Position numbers and translations under genes: made by a program. From NCBI RefSeq assembly GCF_016864235.1, contig NZ_CP045732.1, forward strand, positions 372,001 through 436,000: DNA of 64,000 nucleotides. The letters are read 5' to 3'. The DNA is from Legionella sp. MW5194. GTDB taxonomy: Bacteria; Pseudomonadota; Gammaproteobacteria; Legionellales; Legionellaceae. Shown piece by piece: positions 42,285-54,599 of the stretch (positions within the stretch are counted from its first letter, which is position 1; every line of letters begins with the position of its first letter). The notes under the pieces are model-generated. The model was not told where the DNA came from and made no database searches. It saw only the letters and a program-made list of their open reading frames with translations.

Positions 42285-43586
42285 ATGAATAAAATAGCAG
42301 TATCTCAAAATGCAAATTCCTCAGGACGTTTCAGTCAACTGAGCTTTGCATGGATTGTCTGGGGGTTGGCCGCAGCGTTTTATTTTTCTGATTATCTCGC
42401 CAGAGTAGCACCCGGAGTGATGCATCGCAGTCTGCAGATTGATTTTGGCATCAATGAGGTCGGGTTTGGGATTCTGACAGCGTCTTTTTACATTCCTTAT
42501 ATTATTATGCAGATTCCGGTTGGCTTGACTGTTGACCGTTTAAGTATCCGCGGCATTTTAACGGTGATGTCATTGATTACTGCTTTGGGCTGTGGCGTTT
42601 TTGGTTTGGCAGACGGCCTGATGATGGCCTCCGTAGGACGCATGCTGATTGGTTTTAGTGCGGCATTTGCTTTTGTCAGCGCGCTGCGTCTTGCCACCTC
42701 CTGGTTTCCGCCGGCGATGTTGGGCTTGTTGTCGGGTTTAACTCAGGCGTTGGGCATGTTGGGTGCCGCAGCAGGTGAAGCGCCTGTGTCTTTTCTGGTG
42801 GCCAATGTAGGTTGGCGCCACAGCATGTTGATTATCGCTTTCCTGTTTATCGTCTTGGCCGGTCTTTTGTATCAGTTTGTTCAGGATAAGCCAGGCACCA
42901 GACGCCGTGAGATTAAGGCACAACCCCACATCAGTATCCTTGAAAGTCTGAAAATTATTTTATCGCATCGACAAACCTGGCTTAATGCCCTGTATGCGGG
43001 TTTCCTTTTTGGTCCCACCGCTGTCATTGGCGAAGCCATTGGTCCGGCTTACCTGCAGTATGGCCGCGGCCTTTCAGCGCATGCGGCGGCTTTTGCCACC
43101 GGTCTCATTTTCATAGGCTGGGGTATCAGCGGTCCATTGTCAGGATGGATATCCGATCGCATGGGACGCCGCAAACCCTTGATGATTTTCTCAGCCCTGT
43201 GTGGCGTTGTACTGACGACCCTGTTTGTATTCTACCCCGACATGAACAAAACATCAGCCTATGTGCTTTTCTTTCTCTTTGGGCTGACCAATACAGGCGT
43301 GGCCATTGCTTATGCGGTGTCCACTGAAATTCAGGAAAGCAAGGTCATCGGTACCTGCATTGCTTTTACCAACATGACGTCTATTTTTGTAGGGGCGTTA
43401 ATGCAGCCCCTGGTGGGACGACTGGTGGATTTGTCAGCCGGCGCGCGTGCATTCAATGTGGAAACTCTGCTGTTAAGCGACTTTCAGGCCGGTCTGCGCA
43501 TTTTGCCGCTGTGTTCCCTGGTTGCACTCCTTCTGGCATTCACTGTAAAGGAAACCTATTGCAAGCCCATAAGGCAGATTAACTGA
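42285..43586 (+). CDS. MFS transporter (Legionella phagosomal-transporter-like)
   Basis: A 433-residue protein with 12 membrane helices. The start WIVWGLAAAFYFSDYLARVAPGVMHRSLQIDFGINEVGFGILTASFYIPYIIMQIPVGLTVDRLSIRG has the same plan as the MFS gene at 33026 and the Pht family; SDRMGRRKPLMIFSALCG is the second motif A. Substrate unknown. The ATG at 42285 is used because the TTG at 42240 lies upstream of and inside the leader hairpin. It has a strong promoter with a 100-nt leader. Confidence 0.8.
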   Translation: MNKIAVSQNANSSGRFSQLSFAWIVWGLAAAFYFSDYLARVAPGVMHRSLQIDFGINEVGFGILTASFYIPYIIMQIPVGLTVDRLSIRGILTVMSLITALGCGVFGLADGLMMASVGRMLIGFSAAFAFVSALRLATSWFPPAMLGLLSGLTQALGMLGAAAGEAPVSFLVANVGWRHSMLIIAFLFIVLAGLLYQFVQDKPGTRRREIKAQPHISILESLKIILSHRQTWLNALYAGFLFGPTAVIGEAIGPAYLQYGRGLSAHAAAFATGLIFIGWGISGPLSGWISDRMGRRKPLMIFSALCGVVLTTLFVFYPDMNKTSAYVLFFLFGLTNTGVAIAYAVSTEIQESKVIGTCIAFTNMTSIFVGALMQPLVGRLVDLSAGARAFNVETLLLSDFQAGLRILPLCSLVALLLAFTVKETYCKPIRQIN

Positions 43587-43717
43587 TCTGATTTTGTTGA
43601 GTTTTTTTGTTATTTCTTTTGCTAGTTAGTGTATCTCGTGCTTTAATTAGGGCGGGTACTACTTACCGCATCTTTTATGCAGTTTTGCAGTGAGATGTCA
43701 CTAACACGGAGATAATA

Positions 43718-45184
43718 ATGAAAAAAATCATAGGATTAGTGGTTATCCTGGCCGTTCTAGTCCTTGGCGGATATTATGGTATGGGCATTATCACTGAACA
43801 CACAGTGAGAAAAAACGTCGATATCGTTAATCAGTCGAATGGCCTGTTTGCCGATATCACAGAATACCATAGAGGCTGGTTTAAATCTCAGGCGACATTA
43901 AACTGGCGTTTACATGTGCCCGAGCGCATCGTCAGAGGTGCTGATGGCCAACCACAAACGATGCCTGCACAAGATTACCAGATGCAAATGCCATTAACCA
44001 TTTACCATGGCCCCATTATATTTGCGGATAACGGCGTTAAATTAGGCTTGGGTTACGCTAAAACGGACTTAACCTTACCACAAACCTATGCGGAACAGTT
44101 CAATAATACGTTTACCGGTAACTCCACCAAACCTAAACTGGATTTAAGTCTGCTGATTAACTACTTGAATAACAGCAAGGTCAATATGTCCATTCCTGAG
44201 TTTAAACTGATTGCCAAACAAGGCAATTCGCAGTTTGACTGGAAAGGCATGAGCAGCACCGTCAATGTGACGTCTTCCATGGACGAAGTGGCAGGCGACC
44301 TGACCATTGAAGGCATGAGCTTTGTGAAAGATCAAGTGACGGCCACCATGGGGGAAATCTCCAGCGAATACAACCTGCACCGCACGGATTCCGGTTTATT
44401 CCTTGGTGATGCCAGTGTTTCTTTCCCTTCTTTGCTCATCCAGGATAAAACTCAAAAACTGTTTGAACTGAATGATCTTGACATCAATACCAGCAGCGAC
44501 ATTGAGAGTGGCCTTTTCAATTCTCATTTCAAAAGCTCATTGGACAAGATCGTCACTCAAGGCAAAACCTATGGACCCGGTAATCTGGAAATGGCTGTAC
44601 GTAATCTGGATGCTGGCGCGCTGGCCCGTATTAATGAACAAGCCAACAAAATGCAGCAGGGTTCTGATGTGGAGAAGCAGCAGGCATTAATGGCTATTAT
44701 GCCTGAGATTCCTAAACTGTTTAGCCGTGGTGCGGAATTTGAAATTTCAGAAATGACATTCACCATGCCAGAGGGTACAGTCGAAGGCAACCTGATTATT
44801 ACTCTGCCCAAAGGCGATAACAACAATCCGGTCGAAATGATGCAGAAAGTTCAAGGTAATGGCCGTTTGAAGGTTCCCGGTGCGGTGCTGAAGCAGATCA
44901 TCAGCCAAACTGTCAGACAACGATTGGCTGCCGGTTCCACTCAGGTGACATCAACTCCGGATACCACGGCTACTGATCCCAATGCGCCGGCGAATACTGC
45001 CTCAACGGCGACCCCGGATATGGAACAGCAGGTTGCAGCACAAACCGATCAACAAATCAATGCCATGGTTCAATCCGGCTTACTGGTACAACAAAGCACG
45101 GATTACGTGGTTGAAGTCAGTCTGAATCAGGGGCAACTTGTTGTAAATGGCAAGCCTTTCAATCCTGCCATGATGAAATTCTAA
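43718..45184 (+). CDS. YdgA-like protein (DUF945 family)
   Basis: A 488-residue protein anchored or exported by an N-terminal hydrophobic segment (IIGLVVILAVLVLGGYYGMG). The mature part fits YdgA-like DUF945 proteins: TVRKNVDIVNQSNGLFADITEYHRGWFKSQATLNW, IYHGPIIFADNGVKLGLGYAKTDLTL, and a long middle region of repeating strands. A Thr/Ala-rich low-complexity stretch lies near residues 415-440. Function is unknown; it is periplasmic. GGAG lies 7 bp before the ATG. Confidence 0.7.
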   Translation: MKKIIGLVVILAVLVLGGYYGMGIITEHTVRKNVDIVNQSNGLFADITEYHRGWFKSQATLNWRLHVPERIVRGADGQPQTMPAQDYQMQMPLTIYHGPIIFADNGVKLGLGYAKTDLTLPQTYAEQFNNTFTGNSTKPKLDLSLLINYLNNSKVNMSIPEFKLIAKQGNSQFDWKGMSSTVNVTSSMDEVAGDLTIEGMSFVKDQVTATMGEISSEYNLHRTDSGLFLGDASVSFPSLLIQDKTQKLFELNDLDINTSSDIESGLFNSHFKSSLDKIVTQGKTYGPGNLEMAVRNLDAGALARINEQANKMQQGSDVEKQQALMAIMPEIPKLFSRGAEFEISEMTFTMPEGTVEGNLIITLPKGDNNNPVEMMQKVQGNGRLKVPGAVLKQIISQTVRQRLAAGSTQVTSTPDTTATDPNAPANTASTATPDMEQQVAAQTDQQINAMVQSGLLVQQSTDYVVEVSLNQGQLVVNGKPFNPAMMKF

Positions 45185-45202
45185 GTCTTATCAATACCTT
45201 GT

Positions 45203-45232
45203 GAGCGGGTTTAATTTGAATTAAACCCGCTC
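45203..45232. terminator. Long inverted repeat after the YdgA-like gene
   Basis: GAGCGGGTTTAATT (45203-45216) and its perfect complement (45219-45232) form a 14-bp stem with a tiny loop. No T-run follows, yet its position just after the stop suggests a transcript end. Confidence 0.55.
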
Positions 45233-45330
45233 AATAATACCTGATTATCCGTCAATTTTTCGGTTGTTTTACTTGTCAGGAATTGTCCAATTGGGTAAGA
45301 TTCATGTTTTTAAAGGAGGAGTTAATAATA

Positions 45331-45612
45331 ATGACAACAATCAGTAATGAAGCCGGGGATACAACTGCGTCACTGGCCGAGAGCGTAACTCAATCAGTGC
45401 AAAGGTATTTCTCCGAGCTGAAGGGAACTGATCCTGTTGATCTGTACAAGTTTGTTTTGGAAGAAATAGAGACACCTCTGTTTCGTGCAGTAATGGAGCA
45501 CTGCAAGTACAATCAATCTCGTGCAGCGGTTATGTTGGGTATTAGTCGAGGGACGTTACGCACCAAATTACGTCGCTATTTTGATGATAAATACGTTGGA
45601 ACACGTGATTAA
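45331..45612 (+). CDS. fis: Fis-family DNA-binding protein
   Basis: A 93-residue protein matching Fis: LAESVTQSVQRYFSELKGTDPVDLYKFVLEEIETPLFRAVMEHCKYNQSRAAVMLGISRGTLRTKLRRY, with the C-terminal helix-turn-helix intact. Fis bends DNA and controls growth-phase genes; Legionella encodes several Fis paralogues that affect virulence genes. The ATG at 45331 has AAAGGAGG about 11 bp upstream. Unlike enterobacterial fis it is not next to dusB. A bidirectional terminator follows. Confidence 0.92.
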   Translation: MTTISNEAGDTTASLAESVTQSVQRYFSELKGTDPVDLYKFVLEEIETPLFRAVMEHCKYNQSRAAVMLGISRGTLRTKLRRYFDDKYVGTRD

Positions 45613-45629
45613 AGGTTTAAGTAGACCCA

Positions 45630-45662
45630 ATAAAAAAGGAAGCTCTGGCTTCCTTTTTTATT
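45630..45662. terminator. Bidirectional terminator between fis and prs
   Basis: GGAAGC (45638-45643), loop TCTG, GCTTCC (45648-45653), flanked by A-run and T-run (AAAAAA/TTTTTT). It can end both convergent transcripts. Confidence 0.85.
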
Positions 45663-45677
45663 GGCGACCATTGGGCC

Positions 45678-46625
45678 TTATTCGGCAAACATCGAGCTCA
45701 CCGATTCTTCGACATTGACTCGTTTAATGGCCTGAGCCAGCATATCAGCCAAACTCACCACCCGAATTTTTTTACACTGTTTGGCGGCCTGAGAGAGAGG
45801 AATCGTATCGGTTACCACAACCTCATCCAGAGAGGAGTGAATGATGTTATCGACAGCTGGCCCTGAAAGCACGGGATGAGTGATGTAGGCTCGAACACTG
45901 TTGGCGCCATTGCGTTTTAAGTGCATTGCAGCTGAACAGAGCGTACCGGCAGTATCGACAATGTCATCAATAATGATGCAGTTTCTACCCGCAGGTTCTC
46001 CAATGATGTGCATCACTTCCGATTTATTGGGACCGCTGCGGCGTTTGTCGATAATGGATAGCTCTGCATCATTTAAGCGTTTGGCCATGGCTCTGGCACG
46101 GACCACACCGCCGACATCCGGTGAAACAACCATCAGGTTCGCCAGATTCTGCTGCTTAATGTCTTCGAGGAGAATGGGGGTTGAATACACGTTATCGACT
46201 GGCATGTAGAAAAATCCCTGTATCTGATCGGCATGCAAATCAACGGTCAGCACCCGGCATATGCCTACCGAAGCCATCATGTCAGCGACAACCTTGGCGG
46301 TAATCGGAACGCGGGCGGAGCGAACACGTCGATCCTGTCTCGCATAGCCAAAATAGGGAACAACGGCTGTGATTCGGCCTGCGGAAGAACGTCGCAGGGC
46401 ATCGGCCATGGTCAATAATTCCATGAGGTTATTATTGGTTGGGGCACAGGTAGATTGGACAATAAAGACATCGCGGCCACGGACATTTTCCAAAATTTCA
46501 ACCATGGTTTCCCCATCGCTGAAGGTGCCCACAGTGGCTTGGCCTATCGGAATTTGTAAGTGGGAAGCAATTTTAAGTGCCAGTTCGGGATTGGCATTGC
46601 CGGTAAAGATCATCATCGTTGACAT
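45678..46625 (-). CDS. prs: Ribose-phosphate pyrophosphokinase
   Basis: A 315-residue cytoplasmic enzyme making PRPP from ribose 5-phosphate and [76 protein letters not shown], and the PRPP loop [16 protein letters not shown] precedes the ATG. It lies downstream of tRNA-Gln on the same strand, in the order lolB, tRNA-Gln, prs; ispE, which often sits here, is absent. Confidence 0.97.
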   Translation of the reverse strand: MSTMMIFTGNANPELALKIASHLQIPIGQATVGTFSDGETMVEILENVRGRDVFIVQSTCAPTNNNLMELLTMADALRRSSAGRITAVVPYFGYARQDRRVRSARVPITAKVVADMMASVGICRVLTVDLHADQIQGFFYMPVDNVYSTPILLEDIKQQNLANLMVVSPDVGGVVRARAMAKRLNDAELSIIDKRRSGPNKSEVMHIIGEPAGRNCIIIDDIVDTAGTLCSAAMHLKRNGANSVRAYITHPVLSGPAVDNIIHSSLDEVVVTDTIPLSQAAKQCKKIRVVSLADMLAQAIKRVNVEESVSSMFAE

Positions 46626-46774
46626 GTGTAAGAAACCTTCGATTGTTTATAATCAGTTAACTTAAACACATAGCAGAAGACAGCCAGAAAGATATAATTA
46701 TTATTTTAGCGATCCGGTGAACGCATCCTTCCCGGTTATCTTCTGCCGTCTGTTTACTTGAATCAACAAGAAAA

Positions 46775-46849
46775 TGGCTGGGGTGCTAGGATTCGAACCT
46801 AGGTATGCAGGGATCAAAACCCTGTGCCTTACCACTTGGCGACACCCCA
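46775..46849 (-). tRNA. tRNA-Gln (anticodon TTG)
   Basis: A 75-nt cloverleaf read on the minus strand: acceptor TGGGGTG pairs with CACCCCA, anticodon loop TTTTGAT with anticodon TTG, T-arm with GGTTCGAATCC, and encoded CCA end (46775-46777). Very close to E. coli tRNA-Gln. Confidence 0.96.
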
Positions 46850-47003
46850 ATATGCTTAGATTCTTAATCATCCATGAATCATCTGCAGTTGTCGCTGCAA
46901 TGTGCTGCGTATTTTGCAGAGAAATGAGGGCAATGTCAACGTTGACCTGCGAAATTATTTTCACAGGTCAATTTCTTCATTTTATTGCTCATTTTAAGAA
47001 CAA

Positions 47004-49965
<2,962 letters not shown>

Positions 49966-49969
<4 letters not shown>

Positions 49970-50709
49970 GGTTTATCCTGTGTTTCCCCAACCAGCTTTT
50001 CCATGGATTGATGGACACGTTGGATCAGTTCCTCTTTCTGGTCCGTGGTATAAGCACTCGCATCAATGGGTTCACCGATATGAATTTCAGCCGTTTGATT
50101 GATGTTAAATTGCAGGGTTCTTGCTGGCAGTATGTTATACGCGCCGCGAATACCAATGGGAATGATGGTGGCTTTGGCTTCGATGGCGGTGACAAAGGCG
50201 CCTTTTTTAAAGGGGGCAAGCTTACCATCCTTTGAGCGGGTGCCTTCGGGCGCTATCCACATGATGATGCCACTTTCCAGCAGCTGGCGCATGGCTTCGA
50301 GATCTTTAATCGCCTGAGTGCGGTTTTTTCTGTCGATGAAGGGAAATTCCGCTGCCGTCATGCCTTTCCCCATGATAGGAATTTTAGACAGTTCCTTTTT
50401 AGCCAGCATGCGTATGGAATGATTGGGAAAGGCTTTAAAGCTGATGGGAATATCATAAAGGCTGCTGTGGTTACACATGATAATGTAAGCCTTACCTGGT
50501 TCTGGAACCACGCCGTGTGGATTGATGATTTTGCATTGGACGCCCACGAGATTAAGCAAGCGGTTAACCCAGCGATGAATCGTGGCGTCTACCCAGGCCC
50601 GGCTGGTTTTACCGAACAGGCGCATGAGAACGGAGCGGCTACATGCATTCACCGTATAAAGTGCTGACAGCAACATAATCCAGAACGTGCGGAGTTTACT
50701 GATTTTCAT
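49966..50709 (-). CDS. plsC: 1-acyl-sn-glycerol-3-phosphate acyltransferase
   Basis: A 247-residue membrane-bound acyltransferase: N-terminal hydrophobic segment, catalytic NHSSLYD (H-x4-D), the block FIDRKNRTQAIKDL, PEGTRSKDGKLAPFKKGAF, and IPIGIRGA. It makes phosphatidic acid. The ATG at 50709 is used rather than a TTG at 50724. Its 3' end overlaps that of the convergent ggt by 4 bp. Several plsC paralogues are usual in Legionella, so the symbol marks the family. Confidence 0.85.
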
Positions 50710-50772
50710 TGGAACTCGTTTCAATCATTGGGTGGGGAATCATACTGTAAGAGCAGGAGCTTGCCCATACTC

Positions 50773-51072
50773 TTACACTTTATCCCAGCGCACATTGCAG
50801 TTTTTCTTAACAGCCGCAGTCAGGAGCTGGACTAAAGGATAGGCACGATTGGCAAGACTCACCTGATCGTCATCGTCTTCCTGATTTAACGGCTGGTTTT
50901 TGGTTTCCCTGTCGATGGCTTCTTTCAAGTGGCCAAGGGCTTTAGGTATTTCATCAGCGACCAGGGCGCCCGGAATGATGCCGCTGTGCCCCATCATCTT
51001 TAATAATCGCTGCGCGATATCCCCTAACATGGTGATATTTTCATAAGCGTCGCTTTTAAATTTAACTAACAT
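50773..51072 (-). CDS. DUF1840 family protein
   Basis: A 99-residue cytoplasmic protein of the DUF1840 family: MLVKFKSDAYENITMLGDIAQRLLKMMGHSGIIPGALVADEIPKALGHLKEAI is diagnostic, followed by an acidic patch (NQEDDDD) and RAYPLVQLLTAAVKKNCNVRWD. Function unknown. It sits between plsC and mutM on the same strand. Confidence 0.8.
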   Translation of the reverse strand: MLVKFKSDAYENITMLGDIAQRLLKMMGHSGIIPGALVADEIPKALGHLKEAIDRETKNQPLNQEDDDDQVSLANRAYPLVQLLTAAVKKNCNVRWDKV

Positions 51073-51150
51073 ACAGCTGTCCTTCTCTGGATGATACAGG
51101 GTAAGAATTATATACCGATTTTACACTGGGAAACGAGAGGCGAAAGGCAT

Positions 51151-51984
51151 TCACTCCGCTGCCGGTACAGGCTGGCATTGAGGGCAGAAGGCTGAACTTC
51201 TTCCGCCAATGATTTTGACCTCAATGGCACAACGGCAGTGAACGCAGGGTTGATTCTTACGGCCATAGACTTGAAGCTTCTGGGTAAAATAGCCGGGCTT
51301 GCCGTCTTTATCATAAAAATCGCGAAGTGTGGTGCCTCCGGCTTCAATGGCGCGCCGCAATACAGCCTGGATATGCACACTCAGGCAGTTGAATTGTTCG
51401 CGGCTTACGCATCCTGCGGGTGTGAAGGGGTGAAGGCCGGCCAGAAACAGACTTTCAGTGGCGTAAATATTGCCCACTCCCACCACAATCCGATTGTCCA
51501 TGATGAAGGATTTGATGGTTTGGGTTTTACGTTTTGCCTTTTCAAATAAATAGTCGCCATCGAACGCGTCACTTAAAGGTTCTGGTCCCAGGTGACGCAA
51601 CAGGGGATGATCGTCCGGATCATCGGCAAGGTATAACCACAAGCCAAAACGGCGGGGATCGTTGTACCGAAGAAGCCCGCCATCGGTTAACAGCAAGTCG
51701 ATATGATCATGCTTTTTGGGCGGGGGTGCGTTGTTTTTAAGCAGACGCAGATGCCCGGTCATGCCCAAATGAATAAGAAGATACCCCTCTTCGAGGTGAA
51801 TGAGAATGTATTTGGCGCGCCGGCTCACCTCAATAATTTTCTTGCCGATGCAGCATGCGGCCAATTGGGGCGGTACCGGCTTGCGCAGGCGTGAGTCCCT
51901 GATCATCAGCCCGGCGATTTCCTGTGCCAATAGAAACGGTTTAATGCCTTCCTTGGTGGTTTCGACTTCAGGTAATTCTGGCAT
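51151..51984 (-). CDS. mutM: Formamidopyrimidine-DNA glycosylase
   Basis: A 277-residue base-excision enzyme: catalytic N-terminal PELPEVET after Met1, LIHLGMTGHLRL, DNRIVVGVGNIYATESLFLAGLHP, and the C-terminal zinc finger CVHCRCAIEVKIIGGRSSAFCPQCQ. It removes 8-oxoguanine from DNA. Its start codon overlaps the stop of the upstream small membrane gene by one base (TGATG). Confidence 0.97.
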   Translation of the reverse strand: MPELPEVETTKEGIKPFLLAQEIAGLMIRDSRLRKPVPPQLAACCIGKKIIEVSRRAKYILIHLEEGYLLIHLGMTGHLRLLKNNAPPPKKHDHIDLLLTDGGLLRYNDPRRFGLWLYLADDPDDHPLLRHLGPEPLSDAFDGDYLFEKAKRKTQTIKSFIMDNRIVVGVGNIYATESLFLAGLHPFTPAGCVSREQFNCLSVHIQAVLRRAIEAGGTTLRDFYDKDGKPGYFTQKLQVYGRKNQPCVHCRCAIEVKIIGGRSSAFCPQCQPVPAAE

Positions 51985-52220
51985 CAGTCTTGGTCTTTAT
52001 GCTCTATGATCCGGCCTTGCGGCGCATCCTGTTTAACCTTGGGCGGCGGGAATAATGCATTTTTAATCAGGGTGGCTACCCAGAGTAAGCCGCCGATAAA
52101 CAATCCCCACACCAGGACATAGGAAAACATGATAAACAGACCAATTAACAAGGAAACGGCCACGCCGATGACCAAAAAAGGGACAATGCTTTCTACGATT
52201 CGTTTGATATTGTCATTCAT
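51984..52220 (-). CDS. Small membrane protein, 78 residues
   Basis: Unrecognised. Two adjacent hydrophobic helices (IVPFLVIGVAVSLLIGLFIMFSYVLVWGLFIGGLLWVATLI) and a polar tail ending IIEHKDQD. The tight overlap with mutM suggests co-expression. Such short two-helix proteins resemble envelope or phage-shock-like accessory proteins, but nothing more can be said. Confidence 0.65.
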   Translation of the reverse strand: MNDNIKRIVESIVPFLVIGVAVSLLIGLFIMFSYVLVWGLFIGGLLWVATLIKNALFPPPKVKQDAPQGRIIEHKDQD

Positions 52221-52318
52221 TATGGAATCCTGTTCTCGATGTACTTCAATTTATTTCCTGTTTTAATTAAAATTATCGTTCACAAGTCGACCTGATGCAA
52301 TGCGGTTTGTGCAATTTG

Positions 52319-52327
52319 TGGTATGAT
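52319..52327 (+). promoter_or_regulatory. Extended -10 promoter for the desaturase gene
   Basis: TG-G-TATGAT at 52319-52327, with no convincing -35. The leader to the ATG would be about 130 nt. Confidence 0.4.
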
Positions 52328-52465
52328 CATAAGAGTGAGGTGTAATTGTATACCTTCGCACACGCCTTGGCTTAATAGAGGATTCGATCTCATGTCGAAG
52401 CTGAGCGGATAGTTTAATCAGCTGTTAAGTCTCTGGCAAATAATTCTTTTTTGGGGAGTTACCGA

Positions 52466-53653
52466 ATGATTTATGGGGTTTTGAACCTTTCATTTTGGGG
52501 ATATGTCATCGCGACCATCGTGTTAACGCAAATCACGATTGCCGGGGTTACCATCTATCTGCATCGCTATCAAACACACAGAGCATTGACCCTTCATCCT
52601 GTCGTCAGTCACTTCTTTCGTTTTTGGCTCTGGTTGACTACCGGGATGGTGACGGCCCAATGGGTAGCCATTCACCGCAAACACCACGCCACGACGGATG
52701 TCGAAGGCGACCCTCACAGTCCCAAAGTTCTTGGGATTAAAAAGGTATTCTGGCAGGGCGCCGAATTGTACCGCGCAGCCTCCAAAGACCAGGAGATGAT
52801 AAAAAAATATTCCCATGGGACACCCACTGACTGGGTGGAGCGCAATGTTTACAGTCGTTTCAGTTCCAAGGGTATTCTCATTATGCTGTTGGCCGACTTG
52901 ATTCTGTTCGGCATTCCCGGCATTACCATCTGGGCTATTCAGATGATGTGGATTCCACTGCACGCGGCAGGCGTTGTCAATGGAATTGGCCATTACTGGG
53001 GGTATCGTAATTTTGAATGCCCGGATGCTGCGACCAACATTTTCCCCTGGGGATTCTGGATTGGTGGTGAAGAATTGCATAATAATCACCACACGTTCGC
53101 TTCTTCTGCCAAATTTTCTGTAAAGTGGTGGGAATTTGATATTGGCTGGTTTTATATTCGTTGCCTGTCCTTGCTGAAATTGGCCAAGGTTAAAAAACTG
53201 CCCCCCAAACTGGCGATGGAAGAAGGCAAGCTGCACGTGGATTTGGAGACAGTAAAAGCGGTCGTCAGCAATCGGTTTCAGGTAATGTCCTACTATTACA
53301 AGCGGGTTGTCCGCCCTATTCTCAAGATGGAAAAGCGTATCCATACGGAGAACAATAGCGATAAAAAACTGTTCCAGCGCGCTGGACGTCTCCTGCGGCT
53401 TCAAGACAGTTTGTTATCGCCACGTGCAAACACAAAACTGCAGGCGTTACTGGCGAGCTGTGAGCAATTGCGCCTGGTTTATACTTACCGGCAATCGCTG
53501 CAGAACATCTGGCTTAAGACGGCAAGTTCGCAGCGTGAGCTGGTCGATGCCTTGCAGCAATGGTGCAAGCAGGCAGAGGAATCGGGTCTTGAAGTATTAA
53601 AGCAATTTGCCCAGCAAATGAAAGGCTTTGTACCCAAACCCGTCAAAATCTGA
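52466..53653 (+). CDS. Fatty-acid (acyl-CoA delta-9 type) desaturase with transposase-like tail
   Basis: A 395-residue membrane desaturase with three histidine boxes: HRYQTH, HRKHH and HNNHH, between membrane helices. It introduces a double bond in acyl chains. After about residue 260 comes a soluble helical tail of about 135 residues. Its end (LVYTYRQSLQNIWLKTASSQRELVDALQQWCKQAEESGLEVLKQFAQQMKGF) has the W-x3-A-x2-SG-x4-L-x2-FA pattern seen at the C-terminus of ISL3-type transposases. GGGGAG lies 7 bp before the ATG. A terminator follows. Confidence 0.85.
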   Translation: MIYGVLNLSFWGYVIATIVLTQITIAGVTIYLHRYQTHRALTLHPVVSHFFRFWLWLTTGMVTAQWVAIHRKHHATTDVEGDPHSPKVLGIKKVFWQGAELYRAASKDQEMIKKYSHGTPTDWVERNVYSRFSSKGILIMLLADLILFGIPGITIWAIQMMWIPLHAAGVVNGIGHYWGYRNFECPDAATNIFPWGFWIGGEELHNNHHTFASSAKFSVKWWEFDIGWFYIRCLSLLKLAKVKKLPPKLAMEEGKLHVDLETVKAVVSNRFQVMSYYYKRVVRPILKMEKRIHTENNSDKKLFQRAGRLLRLQDSLLSPRANTKLQALLASCEQLRLVYTYRQSLQNIWLKTASSQRELVDALQQWCKQAEESGLEVLKQFAQQMKGFVPKPVKI

Positions 53654-53657
53654 TTCC

Positions 53658-53684
53658 AAAAGGGAGGCGAAGCCTCCCTTTTTT
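53658..53684 (+). terminator. Terminator after the desaturase
   Basis: GGGAGGC (53662-53668), loop GAA, GCCTCCC (53672-53678), then TTTTTT. A classic intrinsic terminator. Confidence 0.9.
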
Positions 53685-53822
53685 CTATTTAAGCCCGACC
53701 TGTATGGGTTCTCTGGCTATACTTTCAATAAGACATCAAATTATGGTAACTCATGATTGACTTTCCTCGGGTTTTGCTTTGAAGTAATGAATTACCAGTC
53801 ACAAAATTGAAAGGAGTTGTTT

Positions 53823-54563
53823 ATGGAAAAAATGACAGCCGTTGTAACTGGAGGTACAGGAGGCATTGGCACTGCGATTTGCCAAAAATTAGCTTCTGAG
53901 TACCAGGTGATCGCTTGCTACTTCAAGGATGGAAAGCATGAAGAAGCCAAAGCCTGGCAAGAGCAGCAACGCAAAGCCGGTTTTAATGTCGATATTGTTT
54001 ATGCGGACATGGCAAGCTTTGCTGATTGCGAAAAGCTGGTTTCCCTGGTGAACGAGCGTTACGGCCACATCGATGTTCTGGTGAATAATGCCGGGATTAC
54101 TGCCGATTGCAGTCTTAGAAAAATGACTCCTCAGCAGTGGCAGCAGGTACTCGATGCCAATCTGACCAGTGTCTTTAATATTACCCGCAATGTATTGCCT
54201 GCCATGCTTGACAAGGGTTATGGCCGTATCATAACCATCTCGTCAATCAATGGCCGTAAGGGCCAGTTTGGCCAGTGTAACTATGCTGCCAGCAAGGCTG
54301 CCTTGTTTGGTTTCAGCAAGAGTCTGGCATTGGAAGTGGCCAGCAAAGGCATTACTGTCAATACCATTTCGCCAGGGTACATTGAAACACCGATGTTGGC
54401 AGGAGTAAAAGAGGACGTATTAAAAACTATTATTTCCAATATTCCTGTTGGGCGTTTAGGTCGACCTGAAGAAATTGCTGACGCCGTGGCTTTTCTGGCT
54501 GCCCGCGAATCAGGCTTTATTACCGGTGCCAATCTGGATATTAATGGCGGTCAATACATGTAA
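53823..54563 (+). CDS. phaB: Acetoacetyl-CoA reductase (SDR), first copy
   Basis: A 246-residue short-chain dehydrogenase. NADPH loop TGGTGGIGTAIC, NNAG at about 89-92, catalytic Ser in ISSINGRKGQFGQCNYAASKA, with Tyr and Lys of YxxxK (YAASK), and NTISPGYIETPM. The NGRKGQFGQ(C/T)NY motif is typical of PhaB. It reduces acetoacetyl-CoA to (R)-3-hydroxybutyryl-CoA for PHB. AAGGAG lies 6 bp before the ATG. A second phaB copy follows after 36 bp. Confidence 0.9.
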   Translation: MEKMTAVVTGGTGGIGTAICQKLASEYQVIACYFKDGKHEEAKAWQEQQRKAGFNVDIVYADMASFADCEKLVSLVNERYGHIDVLVNNAGITADCSLRKMTPQQWQQVLDANLTSVFNITRNVLPAMLDKGYGRIITISSINGRKGQFGQCNYAASKAALFGFSKSLALEVASKGITVNTISPGYIETPMLAGVKEDVLKTIISNIPVGRLGRPEEIADAVAFLAARESGFITGANLDINGGQYM

Positions 54564-54599
54564 TTACCTGTTTTCTCATGGTAGTAGAAAGAGAACAAA

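Noticed and set aside
43642-43660. TTTAAT upstream of the YdgA-like gene as a PmrA site
   Set aside because: No second half-site 11 bp upstream and no good -10 at the required distance.
46701-46964. Open frames on both strands across the tRNA-Gln gene
   Set aside because: They run through the tRNA and have no protein features.
52523-53404. 293-residue frame opposite the desaturase gene
   Set aside because: Antisense to intact histidine boxes; a shadow frame.
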